From the NCBI RefSeq assembly GCF_000473065.1, contig NZ_AXAZ01000001.1, positions 390,682 to 454,681 of the forward strand: a DNA stretch of 64,000 nucleotides. The letters run 5' to 3'. The translations under genes and the position numbers were made by a program. Shown here in pieces: positions 16,869-25,254 of the stretch (position 1 is its first letter; every line of letters begins with the position of its first letter). Source of the stretch: Bradyrhizobium sp. WSM1743 (GTDB lineage Bacteria; Pseudomonadota; Alphaproteobacteria; Rhizobiales; Xanthobacteraceae). The notes beneath the pieces were generated by a model. It worked only from the letters and a program-made list of their open reading frames with translations. It ran no database searches and was not told the DNA's origin.

Positions 16869-17848
16869 TGGACAAGCAATTCGTCGCGCGGCGCCGCCGC
16901 GACCTCATCACCGCCGCCGGTCTCGCGGCCGTCGCCGCGATCGTGCCGCTGTTCGTCAAGGACGTCTACGTCCAGAACATCATGGTGCTGACGCTGATGT
17001 ACGCGGCGTTGTCGCAGAGCTGGAACATCCTGTCCGGCTATTGCGGGCAGATATCGCTCGGACACGCGCTGTATTTCGGGCTCGGTGCCTACACCACCGC
17101 GCTGCTGTTCACCAAGTTCGGCGTGCTGCCGTGGTTCGGCATGATCGCCGGCGGGCTGATCTCCGCCGCAATCGCGATGGCGCTCGGCTATCCCTGCTTC
17201 CGCCTCGGCGGCCACTACTTTGCGATCGCCACCATCGTGATCGCCGAGATCGGATTGCTGCTGATCCAGAACTGGGATTGGGCCGGCGCGGCCCTCGGCA
17301 TCGACATTCCCGTGCGCGGCGACAGCTGGCTTAAATTCCAGTTCACGCGCTCGAAACTGCCATACTTCTACTTCGCGCTGGTGCTCGCCTGCGTCGCCTG
17401 GTTCGTCACCTGGTGGCTGGAAGATTCCAAATGGGGCTATTGGTGGCGCGCGGTGAAAGACAATCCGCAGGCGGCCGAGAGCCTCGGCGTCGTCGTGTTC
17501 AATTCGAAGATGGGCGCGGCGGCGGTCTCCGCCTTCCTGGTCGCGGTCGGCGGCAGCTTCTATGCGCAGTTCGTTTCCTACATCGATCCCGGAAGCGTCA
17601 TGGGCTTCCAGTTCTCGCTCTTGATGGCGTTGCCGGCAGTGCTCGGCGGCATCGGCACGCTGTGGGGACCGATGCTCGGCGCCGTCATCCTGATCCCGAT
17701 CACCGAGTTGACGCGCTCCTATATCGGCGGCTCCGGCCGCGGCGTCGACCTCATCGTCTACGGCGCGCTGATCGTCCTGATCGCACTCGCGCGGCCGGAA
17801 GGGCTGGTCGGCCTGTTCTCGCGGCGGCGCAAGGAGGCCACGCGATGA
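16868..17848 (+). CDS. Branched-chain-type ABC transporter permease (LivM family)
   Basis: A 326-residue inner-membrane permease that pairs with the LivH-type protein. The ATG at 16868 overlaps the preceding stop codon. The family motif QSWNILSGYCGQISLGHALY is at about residues 51-70, and VKDNPQAAESLGVVVFNSK forms the loop contacting the ATPases near residue 195. The C-terminus is Arg/Lys-rich and cytoplasmic (FSRRRKEATR). Its last four bases overlap the start of the LivG-type ATPase (ATGA). Confidence 0.9.
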   Translation: MDKQFVARRRRDLITAAGLAAVAAIVPLFVKDVYVQNIMVLTLMYAALSQSWNILSGYCGQISLGHALYFGLGAYTTALLFTKFGVLPWFGMIAGGLISAAIAMALGYPCFRLGGHYFAIATIVIAEIGLLLIQNWDWAGAALGIDIPVRGDSWLKFQFTRSKLPYFYFALVLACVAWFVTWWLEDSKWGYWWRAVKDNPQAAESLGVVVFNSKMGAAAVSAFLVAVGGSFYAQFVSYIDPGSVMGFQFSLLMALPAVLGGIGTLWGPMLGAVILIPITELTRSYIGGSGRGVDLIVYGALIVLIALARPEGLVGLFSRRRKEATR

Positions 17849-18576
17849 CGGCGCTCCTGGAAACCCGCGGCGTCTGGCAGCGCTTCGGCGGCCTGATCGC
17901 CAACAGCGACGTCTCGATCTCCGTTGGGCGCGGCGAGATCGTCGGCCTGATTGGTCCGAACGGCGCCGGAAAGTCGACGCTGTTCAACCTGATCGCCGGC
18001 GTGTTGCCGCCAACCCAGGGCTCGATCGTCTTCGACGGCGAGGACGTCACCAATCTGCCGGCGGCCGCGCGCTGCCAGCGCGGCATCGGGCGCACCTTCC
18101 AGGTGGTCAAGAGCTTCGAGACCATGACGGTCATCGACAACGTCATCGTCGGGGCTCTCGTGCGCAACACCGTGATGCGCGAGGCCCGCCGCAAGGCGCA
18201 TGAGGTGCTGGAGTTTACCGGCCTCGCCGCGCGTGCCGACGTGCTCGCCAGCGACCTCGTGCCGGCCGAGAAGCGCCGTCTCGAAGTCGCGCGGGCGCTC
18301 GCAACGGAGCCGAAGCTGCTGCTGCTCGACGAGGTCCTCACCGGCCTGACGCCGACCGAGGCGCAGACCGGCGTGGCGCTGGTGCGCAAGGTGCGCGATT
18401 CCGGCATCACCGTGTTGATGGTCGAGCACGTCATGGAGATCGTGATGCCGCTGGTCGACCGCGCCATCGTGCTCGACCTCGGCAAGGTGCTGGCCGAGGG
18501 CAAGCCCGCCGACGTCGTGCGCGATCCCAAGGTGATCAAGGCATATCTGGGAGATCGTCATGCTGTCGGTGCGTGA
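17845..18576 (+). CDS. Branched-chain-type ABC transporter ATP-binding protein (LivG family)
   Basis: A 243-residue ATPase. The Walker A is GPNGAGKSTLFN (about residues 36-47) and the Walker B LLLLDEVLTGLTP (about 160-172). The signature loop is degenerate: LVPAEKRRLEVARAL stands where LSGGQ or LSYGEQ is usual, and Walker B is followed by Val rather than Pro. Such variants occur in LivG paralogues, and the LivF partner keeps a canonical signature. Start at 17845 overlaps the upstream gene by 4 bp; the 3' end overlaps the LivF-type gene by 17 bp. An AAGGAGG-like site (17831-17837) lies within the end of livM. Confidence 0.9.
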   Translation: MTALLETRGVWQRFGGLIANSDVSISVGRGEIVGLIGPNGAGKSTLFNLIAGVLPPTQGSIVFDGEDVTNLPAAARCQRGIGRTFQVVKSFETMTVIDNVIVGALVRNTVMREARRKAHEVLEFTGLAARADVLASDLVPAEKRRLEVARALATEPKLLLLDEVLTGLTPTEAQTGVALVRKVRDSGITVLMVEHVMEIVMPLVDRAIVLDLGKVLAEGKPADVVRDPKVIKAYLGDRHAVGA

Positions 18577-19264
18577 AGTCACCACCGCCTATCAGGGGCT
18601 GGTTGCTATCTCCGCGGTTTCGATCGAGGTACAGAAGGGCGAGATCGTCTGCGTCGCCGGCGCCAACGGCGCGGGCAAGTCGACGCTGCTGAAATCCATC
18701 GCCGGCGCCGAACGCCCGCGCGCGGGCTCGGTGACGTTCGACGGCAAGCGCCTCGACGGCTTGGCGCAGCATCACATCACCGCAACAGGCATCGCCTATG
18801 TGCCAGAGAATCGTCGCCTGTTCCCGCGCCTGTCCGTGCGCGACAATCTTCGCCTCGGCAGCTATCTCTATCGCGGCGAGGCGAACCGCGAGGGGCCGCT
18901 CGATCTCGTCTTCCAGCTGTTTCCGCGCCTGTCCGAACGCCTCGAGCAGCGCGCCGAGACGCTCTCTGGCGGCGAGCAGCAGATGCTCGCGATCGGCCGC
19001 GCCCTGATGACGCGCCCGCGGCTGTTGATGCTGGACGAGCCCTCGCAAGGCATCATGCCAAAACTGGTGGACGAGATCTTCCAGGCGGTGAAGCGCATCC
19101 GCGACGCCGGCATGACCGTGCTGATCGTCGAGCAGCGCATGGCCGAGTGCCTGGAGATCGCCGACCGCGCCTACATCCTGCAAACCGGCCGCGTGCTGAT
19201 GCAGGGCCCCTCCGCGGAGATCAAGGGCAATCCGGACGTGAGGAAGGCGTATCTGGGGCTGTAG
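18560..19264 (+). CDS. Branched-chain-type ABC transporter ATP-binding protein (LivF family)
   Basis: A 234-residue ATPase, the last gene of the transporter operon. The Walker A GANGAGKSTLLKS (about residues 34-46), signature TLSGGEQQMLAIGRAL (about 133-148) and Walker B LLMLDEPSQGIMP are canonical, and VPENRRLFPRLSVRDNL marks the LivF type. With the LivG-type protein it would form an asymmetric ATPase dimer with one degenerate signature site. A cluster of palindromic repeats follows the stop codon. Confidence 0.9.
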   Translation: MLSVREVTTAYQGLVAISAVSIEVQKGEIVCVAGANGAGKSTLLKSIAGAERPRAGSVTFDGKRLDGLAQHHITATGIAYVPENRRLFPRLSVRDNLRLGSYLYRGEANREGPLDLVFQLFPRLSERLEQRAETLSGGEQQMLAIGRALMTRPRLLMLDEPSQGIMPKLVDEIFQAVKRIRDAGMTVLIVEQRMAECLEIADRAYILQTGRVLMQGPSAEIKGNPDVRKAYLGL

Positions 19265-19280
19265 GCGCAAGCCCACTGCC

Positions 19281-19350
19281 GTAGCCCGGATGAGCGCAAC
19301 GATATCCGGGGCCGCTGGTCCCGCATGTCGCTTCGCTCATGCGGGCTACA
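19281..19350. repeat. Palindromic intergenic repeat, family D copy 1
   Basis: It begins GTAGCCCGGATGAGCGCAAC and ends CGCTCATGCGGGCTAC, forming a long hairpin. Other copies are at 36050-36132 and 47146-47229. It lies in the convergent interval between the transporter operon and otnC. Confidence 0.85.
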
Positions 19351-19368
19351 GGCGCTGCCACGTCCTCC

Positions 19369-19447
19369 GTCATTGCGAGCGTAGCGAAGCAATCCAGAAT
19401 CCCTCGGCGTAAAGACTCTGGATTGCTTCGCTGCGCTCGCAATGACG
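19369..19447. repeat. Palindromic intergenic repeat, family B copy 2
   Basis: Arms GTCATTGCGAGCGTAGCGAA and TTCGCTGCGCTCGCAATGAC, separated by about 39 bp with inner GCAATCCAGA/TCTGGATTGC. It directly follows a family D copy, so two unrelated repeat types are stacked between the convergent genes. Confidence 0.85.
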
Positions 19448-19462
19448 AGGGTAGAGCGGGGC

Positions 19463-20152
19463 TTAATCCTCGTGCCCATGCTCCGGCAACGTCACCCCGA
19501 ACACCTTGACCAGATCCGTCACCTGCTCCGGTGACAGATACCGCGGGTTCGTCCCGCGCAGCAGCAAGTACAGCTTCGCCGTCTCCTCCAGCTCTTCCGT
19601 GGCGAACACCGCCGCCTCCAGCGTGTCGCCGGCGACGACCGGGCCGTGATTGGCGAGCAGCACGGATGAGTACTTTCCCGCCAGCCCCTTGATCGCGTCC
19701 GCGACCGCGGGATCGCCGGGGCGGTAATAGGGCACGAGCGCGGTGGCGCCGCATTTCATCAGGTAATAGGCCGTCATCGGCGGCAGCGCGGCGCGCGGGT
19801 CGATCTCGGGGAGCATCGAGAGCGCGACCGAATGCGTGGAGTGCAGATGCACGATGGCCCGCGCACTCCCACGCGTGTCATAAAGCGCATTGTGCAGCGG
19901 AACTTCCTTGGTCGGCGCGTCGCCCGAGACCAACCGGCCCTGGCTATCCAGCCGCGACAGCTTCGCGGGGTCGAGGAAGCCGAGCGAGGCGTTGGTCGGC
20001 GTCACCAGCCAGCCGCCATCGTCCAGCTTGACGCTGATATTGCCGGAGGATCCCGGCGTCAGCCCGCGCTCGAACAGGGACCGTCCGAAGCGGCAGATAT
20101 CCTCGCGCAGCAATGTCTCGTTGCTCATGGCCGTCATGCCTGCTTGTCTCAT
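19463..20152 (-). CDS. otnC: 3-oxo-tetronate 4-phosphate decarboxylase (class II aldolase/adducin family)
   Basis: A class II aldolase-fold protein of 221-229 residues. The Zn-binding His pair is in HLHSTHSVALS, the phosphate-binding loop in GLTPGSSGNISVK, and NHGPVVAGDTLEAA carries a third His. In the known acid-sugar pathway it decarboxylates 3-oxo-tetronate 4-phosphate to dihydroxyacetone phosphate. Three in-frame ATGs are possible (20152, 20137, 20128); conservation starts at MSNETLL, favouring 20128, but the ribosome site is weak for all. It is divergent from ltnD-otnI-otnK with under 120 bp between, so the two arms probably share a control region. Confidence 0.85.
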   Translation of the reverse strand: MRQAGMTAMSNETLLREDICRFGRSLFERGLTPGSSGNISVKLDDGGWLVTPTNASLGFLDPAKLSRLDSQGRLVSGDAPTKEVPLHNALYDTRGSARAIVHLHSTHSVALSMLPEIDPRAALPPMTAYYLMKCGATALVPYYRPGDPAVADAIKGLAGKYSSVLLANHGPVVAGDTLEAAVFATEELEETAKLYLLLRGTNPRYLSPEQVTDLVKVFGVTLPEHGHED

Positions 20153-20239
20153 GCTTTGGCAGCGCGGCCAAGCCGTGTTATTCGGTTGCCAAGCTGCCGC
20201 AAAGGGCGGCTATTCGGGAAACGTTCAAGGGTTAATTGC

Positions 20240-21157
20240 ATGTCCGCCTCCACGTCACAAAATCAGCGTATCGCCGTCGTCGGGCTCGGCTCGATGGGTT
20301 TTGGCATGGCGACCTCGCTGAGACGCGCCGGCCATGCCGTCACCGGCTGCGACGTTTCGGCGGACGCTGTGGCGCGGTTCGTCAAGGATGGCGGCGCCGG
20401 CGCCAAAACGCCGGCCGAGGCGGCCAAGGACGCCGACATCGTCGTGAGCGTCGTCGTCAATGCGGCGCAGACCGAGGCGATCCTGTTCGGCAAGGATGGT
20501 GCCGCCGAGACCATGCCGAAGGACAGCGTCTTCATATCCTCGGCCACCATGGATCCCGACGTGGCGCGGCGCCTCGCCAAGCAGCTGGAGGCGACCGGCC
20601 GGCACTATCTGGATGCGCCGATCTCGGGCGGGGCGCAGCGCGCTGCGCAAGGCGAGCTGACGATCCTTGCCTCCGGCAGTCCCGCCGCTTTTGCCAAGGC
20701 GCGGCCCGCGCTCGATGCCATGGCGGCAAAGCTTTACGAGCTCGGCGATGCCGCCGGGCAGGGTGCGGCGTTCAAGATGATCAACCAGCTTCTCGCCGGC
20801 GTGCACATCGCTGCCGCCAGCGAAGCCATCGCGTTCGCCGCCAAGCAGGGCCTCGACATCCGCAAGGTCTATGAGGTGATCACGGCGTCCGCCGGCAATT
20901 CCTGGATGTTCGAAAACCGCATGCCGCACGTGCTCGACGGCGATTACACACCGCGAAGCGCGGTGGAGATATTCGTCAAGGACCTCGGCATTATCCAGGA
21001 CATGGCGCGCAGTGCCCGATTCCCGGTGCCGGTCTCCGCCGCCGCGCTCCAGATGTTCCTGATGACATCAGCCGCCGGCATGGGCCGCGACGACGACGCG
21101 TCGGTTGCGCGCATGTATGCGCAGGTCACCGGCGTCAAGCTGCCCGGCGACAAGTAA
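20240..21157 (+). CDS. ltnD: L-threonate dehydrogenase (3-hydroxyisobutyrate dehydrogenase family)
   Basis: A 305-residue NAD-dependent beta-hydroxyacid dehydrogenase. The NAD-binding motif VVGLGSMGFGMATSLRRAGH is near residues 13-32, DAPISGGAQRAAQGEL forms the substrate loop, and the catalytic Lys is in AAFKMINQLLAGVH near 175. It would oxidise L-threonate (or a related tetronate) to 2-oxo-tetronate, the first step of the pathway completed by otnI, otnK and otnC next to it. The start is ATG 20240 after CAAGGGTTAATTGC. Gene context makes the threonate assignment more certain than sequence alone. Confidence 0.88.
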   Translation: MSASTSQNQRIAVVGLGSMGFGMATSLRRAGHAVTGCDVSADAVARFVKDGGAGAKTPAEAAKDADIVVSVVVNAAQTEAILFGKDGAAETMPKDSVFISSATMDPDVARRLAKQLEATGRHYLDAPISGGAQRAAQGELTILASGSPAAFAKARPALDAMAAKLYELGDAAGQGAAFKMINQLLAGVHIAAASEAIAFAAKQGLDIRKVYEVITASAGNSWMFENRMPHVLDGDYTPRSAVEIFVKDLGIIQDMARSARFPVPVSAAALQMFLMTSAAGMGRDDDASVARMYAQVTGVKLPGDK

Positions 21158-21172
21158 GCAAGAGGAACTCTG

Positions 21173-21955
21173 ATGCCCCGTTTCGCCGCCAATCTCTCGA
21201 TGATGTTCACCGAGGTGCCATTCCTCGACCGCTTCGATGCCGCCGCGCAAGCGGGCTTCACCGCCGTTGAGTTCCTTTTTCCTTACGAGCATCCGGCCGA
21301 GGCGGTCGGCGAGCGGCTCAAGCGTAACGGACTGACGCAGGCGCTGTTCAACCTGCCGCCGGGCGACTGGAATGCCGGCGAGAAGGGCTTTGCGGCGCTC
21401 CCGGCGCGGTTCAATGATCTCAAGGCGAGCCTGGAGACAGCGCTGCCTTACGCCAAGGCGACCGGCGTCAAGCGGCTGCACCTGATGGCCGGCATCGCCA
21501 ACCGCGGCGAGCGCGTTGCGATCGAGGCGTTCTACAAATCGGTGGCCTGGGCCGCGGAATTCTTCGCACCCCATGGCATCGATATCGTGCTCGAGCCGAT
21601 CAATGCCCGCAACGTGCCCGGCTACTTCCTCAACGATTTCGGCTTCGCGCGGGATCTGATCCAGGAGCTGCGACTTGCGAACCTGAAGCTCCAGTTCGAT
21701 ATCTATCACTGCCAGATCATCCATGGCGACGTCACCATGCGGCTGCGCGAGATGATGCCGATCATCGGCCACATCCAGATCGCCAGCATTCCCTCGCGCA
21801 ACGAGCCTGACGGCGAGGAGCTGAACTATCCGTTCCTGTTCGAAGAGCTCGACCGGCTCGGCTATGCCGGCTTTGTCGGCTGCGAATACAATCCGCGCGG
21901 CAAGACCACCGACGGCCTTGCCTGGTTCAAGCCTTATGCTGGAGTGAAGCCGTGA
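21173..21955 (+). CDS. otnI: 2-oxo-tetronate isomerase (hydroxypyruvate-isomerase-like TIM barrel)
   Basis: A 260-residue sugar-isomerase-family TIM barrel, formerly annotated as hydroxypyruvate isomerase. MPRFAANLSMMFTEVPFLDR opens the protein, and GFTAVEFLFPYEHPAE and VLEPINARNVPGYFL (metal/acid ligands) follow. The C-terminal FVGCEYNPRGKTTDGLAW carries the last conserved Glu. It converts 2-oxo-tetronate to 3-oxo-tetronate for the kinase. An AGAGGAA site lies upstream of the ATG, 15 nt after ltnD. The downstream kinase starts within its last codon (GTGA overlap). Confidence 0.88.
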   Translation: MPRFAANLSMMFTEVPFLDRFDAAAQAGFTAVEFLFPYEHPAEAVGERLKRNGLTQALFNLPPGDWNAGEKGFAALPARFNDLKASLETALPYAKATGVKRLHLMAGIANRGERVAIEAFYKSVAWAAEFFAPHGIDIVLEPINARNVPGYFLNDFGFARDLIQELRLANLKLQFDIYHCQIIHGDVTMRLREMMPIIGHIQIASIPSRNEPDGEELNYPFLFEELDRLGYAGFVGCEYNPRGKTTDGLAWFKPYAGVKP

Positions 21956-23226
21956 CACTTGCGTTGGGCTGCATCGCCGACGACTATACCGGCGCCTCCG
22001 ATCTCGCCAACACGTTGACGCGCGCCGGCTTGCGTACCGTGCAGACCATCGGCGTGCCCGCGGACGATCTCGCGCTGCCCGAGGTCGACGCCGTCGTGGT
22101 GTCCCTGAAGAGCCGCTCGATCGAGGCGGGCCTTGCCGTGTCGCGCTCGCGCGCGGCGGAGGCGTGGCTACGCGGCCGCGGCGCAGGCCACGTGTTGTTC
22201 AAGATTTGCTCGACCTTCGATTCCACCGACGCCGGCAATATCGGCCCCGTCATGGACGCGCTGCGCGCCGATTGCGGCGAGGCTGCCGTTCTGGTGACGC
22301 CGGCGTTTCCGGAGACCGGCCGCACCGTCTATCAGGGCAACCTCTTCGTCGGCGCCGCGCCGCTCAACGAGAGCCCGCTGAAGGACCATCCGCTCAACCC
22401 GATGCATGATTCCAACCTGGTGCGCGTGCTGGCGCGTCAGAGCAGGACACCGATCGGCCTCGTCGATCTCGCCACCGTCACGCGCGGCGCCGATGCGGTC
22501 CGGGCGCGATTGGCCGAGCTCGCAGGCAAAGGTATCGGCGCTGCGATCATCGACGCCGTGTTCGACCGCGACCTCGAGATCATCGGTCTCGTCGCGGCCG
22601 AACATCGGCTGTCGGTCGGCGCCTCCGGCATCGGTCTTGGGCTCGCGCGCGCGTTGGTGTCGACGGGCAAGGTCAAGACGGCTGCGGCGAGCAGCGAAAC
22701 CGGCACGGCGGTCGGCGGATCGGTGGCGTGTCTTGCCGGCAGCTGCTCGCAGGCGACGCTTCAGCAGATCGCCAACGCCGAACGCATCATGCCGGTGCTC
22801 CATCTCGACCCAGACCGTATCATTGCGGGGTCAGGCGAAGCGCAGCGCGCGCTGGACTGGGCAAGACCACGACTGGCCGAGGGTCCGGTGCTGATTGCAT
22901 CGAGCTCGACACCCGATCAGGTCGCCGCGCTGCAAGCGCGCCACGGTCGCGACGCCGCCGGCCATGCGATCGAGCAGGCCATGGCCGATATTGCAGAAAA
23001 CCTCGTAAAATCGGGTGTGCGGCGACTGATCGTTGCCGGCGGCGAGACGTCCGGGGCCGTTGTCGATCGGTTGAAGATTCCTGGGTTTCTCGTAGGAGTG
23101 GAGATCGCGGCGGGCGTCCCGGTGCTGCGCGCGGTCGGCGCCGACAGCGACATGCTGCTCGCACTGAAGTCCGGAAATTTCGGCGGCGGAGAGTTTTTCT
23201 CCGATGCGCTTAGGCTCATGCGCTGA
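21952..23226 (+). CDS. otnK: 3-oxo-tetronate kinase (four-carbon acid sugar kinase family)
   Basis: A 424-residue two-domain acid-sugar kinase, formerly DUF1537. The N-terminal substrate domain begins LGCIADDYTGASDLANTL. The C-terminal nucleotide-binding domain carries VAGGETSGAVVDRLKI and VGADSDMLLALKSGNFGG. It phosphorylates 3-oxo-tetronate at C4, the substrate of OtnC. Translation starts at GTG 21952, overlapping the otnI stop by 4 bp. It closes the ltnD-otnI-otnK operon; a perfect hairpin follows at 23266-23283. Confidence 0.9.
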   Translation: MTLALGCIADDYTGASDLANTLTRAGLRTVQTIGVPADDLALPEVDAVVVSLKSRSIEAGLAVSRSRAAEAWLRGRGAGHVLFKICSTFDSTDAGNIGPVMDALRADCGEAAVLVTPAFPETGRTVYQGNLFVGAAPLNESPLKDHPLNPMHDSNLVRVLARQSRTPIGLVDLATVTRGADAVRARLAELAGKGIGAAIIDAVFDRDLEIIGLVAAEHRLSVGASGIGLGLARALVSTGKVKTAAASSETGTAVGGSVACLAGSCSQATLQQIANAERIMPVLHLDPDRIIAGSGEAQRALDWARPRLAEGPVLIASSSTPDQVAALQARHGRDAAGHAIEQAMADIAENLVKSGVRRLIVAGGETSGAVVDRLKIPGFLVGVEIAAGVPVLRAVGADSDMLLALKSGNFGGGEFFSDALRLMR

Positions 23227-23265
23227 GCGCAGAGCATTCTTAGCTGCCTGTTCATTTCTTTCGGG

Positions 23266-23283
23266 CTCCGTACTCGTACGGAG
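23266..23283. terminator. Perfect hairpin downstream of otnK
   Basis: CTCCGTAC and GTACGGAG are separated by two bases, 40 nt after the otnK stop. There is no run of T after it, so it is a weak intrinsic-terminator candidate or an RNA 3'-end hairpin. A regulatory palindrome for the chemoreceptor gene at 23397 is an alternative. Confidence 0.4.
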
Positions 23284-23396
23284 TCGTAGTTAACATCTGC
23301 ACAGGTGCTCTGGTGTTGGATGTCGTTGCTGCTCCCTTTGGTTGATTCGTAGAATTTCCGGACGCGCCACCCGCGCCAGTACAAAGAGACCCGATT

Positions 23397-25085
23397 ATGC
23401 TCGCCACCATTTCCATCCGCGCCAAGATCATCAGTGTCGTGGCGTTCCTGCTGGTTGCGATGGCTGGCATGGGCCTGCTCGCCGTCATGAAGATGCGGTC
23501 GATGAACGCCAACACGGTCGACATCACCACGAGCTGGATGCCGAGCGTGCGGGTGCTTGGCAACTTGCGAGCCGGGGTGATTACCTATCGCGACGTGATC
23601 CGCGAACACATGCTCGCCGAGACGCTGGAAGAGAAGCTCACGAACGAGAAGACGCTGGCGACCATGGTCGAAGCCAACACCAAGCTCCGCCAGAAGTATG
23701 AGCCGATGATCACCTCGCCGGAGGAGCGCGCGCTCTACAACGAATGGTCCAAGGTCTGGGACGAGTACAAGGCGGGTACTCAGGAAGTGATGGCGCTGTC
23801 GCGCAAGGAAGCCGGCAAGGTCCCGCACGAGGCTCATGAGCTCAACATCAAGGTCAACAAGATCGGGCTCAAGGCCGATGAGATCCTGAACAGGGACATC
23901 GAGCTTAATACCAAGGGCGGTGATCAAGCTGCGCAAGATGCGGCCGACAGCTATTCCTTTGCATTCATGTTGGTCTCGATCATCCTCGGCGCCGCGGTTA
24001 TCGCCGGTATCGGTATCAGCTTCTATCTCGTCCGGGACATCTCCAGCGGCATCAACTCGATCATCCAGCCGATGCAGGCGCTGGGTAAGGGCGATCTCTC
24101 CGCCGAAGTCCCCCATCGCGGCGAGAAGACCGAGATCGGCGCCATGGCCGACGTGCTCCAGATCTTCAAGGAGGCGCTGATCGCCAAGAAGGCCGCGGAC
24201 GTAGCCGCCGCGGCCGATGCCGAGGCCAAGATCGAGCGTGGCCGTCGCGTCGACAACATCACCCGCGAATTTGAAACGATGATCGGGGAGATCGTCCAGA
24301 CCGTGTCGTCGGCCTCGACCCAGCTCGAAGCCTCCGCCTCGACCCTGACTGCGACCGCCGACCGCTCGCAGCGACTGGCGACCACAGTGGCGGGCGCCTC
24401 GGAGGAAGCCTCGACCAACGTGCAATCGGTGGCCTCGGCGACGGAGGAGATGGCCTCCTCGGTCGGCGAGATCAGCCGTCAGGTGCAGGAATCGGCGCGG
24501 ATGGCGGGCGATGCCGTCGGCCAGGCGCGTTCCACCACCGAGCGCGTCAGCGAGCTTTCCAAGGCCGCCTCGCGCATCGGCGATGTCGTCGAGCTGATCA
24601 ACACCATCGCCGGCCAGACCAATCTCCTGGCACTGAATGCCACCATCGAGGCGGCGCGTGCGGGCGAAGCCGGTCGCGGCTTCGCTGTCGTCGCCTCCGA
24701 GGTGAAGGCGCTGGCCGAGCAGACCGCGAAGGCAACCGGCGAAATCGGCCAGCAGATTTCCGGCATCCAGGCGGCGACCAACGATTCGGTCGGTGCGATC
24801 AAGGAGATCTCCTCGACCATCGAGCGCCTGTCGGAAATCTCCTCGGCGATTGCGGCGGCTGTGGAAGAGCAGGGCGCGGCGACGCAGGAAATCGCCCGCA
24901 ACGTGCAGAAGGCGGCGCAGGGCACCCAGCAGGTCTCGTCCAACATCACCGACGTGCAGCGCGGCGCGACCGAGACCGGCACGGCCTCCTCGCAGGTGCT
25001 GTCGGCGGCGCAGATGCTGTCCAACGACTCGAACCGGCTGAAGACCGAGGTCAGCAACTTCCTGACCAACGTCCGCGCGGCGTGA
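23397..25085 (+). CDS. Methyl-accepting chemotaxis protein (four-helix-bundle sensor, HAMP)
   Basis: A 562-residue chemoreceptor. TM1 spans about residues 11-31 ([20 protein letters not shown]), with a periplasmic four-helix-bundle ligand domain to about residue 183. TM2 is [20 protein letters not shown] (about 184-203), followed by HAMP ([20 protein letters not shown]). The cytoplasmic domain has the signalling tip [20 protein letters not shown] and adaptation-helix patterns such as [12 protein letters not shown]. No C-terminal pentapeptide for CheR/CheB tethering is present. No che genes adjoin it, so it plugs into a remote chemotaxis pathway. The ligand is unknown; proximity to the tetronate operon is suggestive only. 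Confidence 0.93.
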   Translation: MLATISIRAKIISVVAFLLVAMAGMGLLAVMKMRSMNANTVDITTSWMPSVRVLGNLRAGVITYRDVIREHMLAETLEEKLTNEKTLATMVEANTKLRQKYEPMITSPEERALYNEWSKVWDEYKAGTQEVMALSRKEAGKVPHEAHELNIKVNKIGLKADEILNRDIELNTKGGDQAAQDAADSYSFAFMLVSIILGAAVIAGIGISFYLVRDISSGINSIIQPMQALGKGDLSAEVPHRGEKTEIGAMADVLQIFKEALIAKKAADVAAAADAEAKIERGRRVDNITREFETMIGEIVQTVSSASTQLEASASTLTATADRSQRLATTVAGASEEASTNVQSVASATEEMASSVGEISRQVQESARMAGDAVGQARSTTERVSELSKAASRIGDVVELINTIAGQTNLLALNATIEAARAGEAGRGFAVVASEVKALAEQTAKATGEIGQQISGIQAATNDSVGAIKEISSTIERLSEISSAIAAAVEEQGAATQEIARNVQKAAQGTQQVSSNITDVQRGATETGTASSQVLSAAQMLSNDSNRLKTEVSNFLTNVRAA

Positions 25086-25152
25086 GACGTCTGGCCGCAT
25101 GGCTGCGATGTCGATTTCGCAGTGCGGTAGCAGGGAAGTGAATGCGTGAAGG

Positions 25153-25178
25153 CCGCCGGAGGTTAGCGTTTCCGGCGG
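25153..25178. terminator. GC-rich hairpin between the chemoreceptor and RND pump genes
   Basis: CCGCCGGA and TCCGGCGG are perfect 8-bp arms with a 10-nt loop, 68 nt after the chemoreceptor stop. There is no T tract, so terminator function is only possible. The rest of the 169-bp interval shows nothing recognisable. Confidence 0.35.
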
Positions 25179-25254
25179 TGCTCAGGTAAAGGGGAAACAG
25201 GATCCCCGTGGGGGCGGATTCCGTATCTCTGCCTGACCTGGAACTGCCTGGCGC

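Noticed and set aside
22917..25100. 727-codon open frame on the minus strand opposite the chemoreceptor gene
   Set aside because: It is the antisense of a textbook chemoreceptor and otnK; composition is Arg/Gly/Leu-rich and no family is recognisable. Strong third-position GC bias leaves such frames open.
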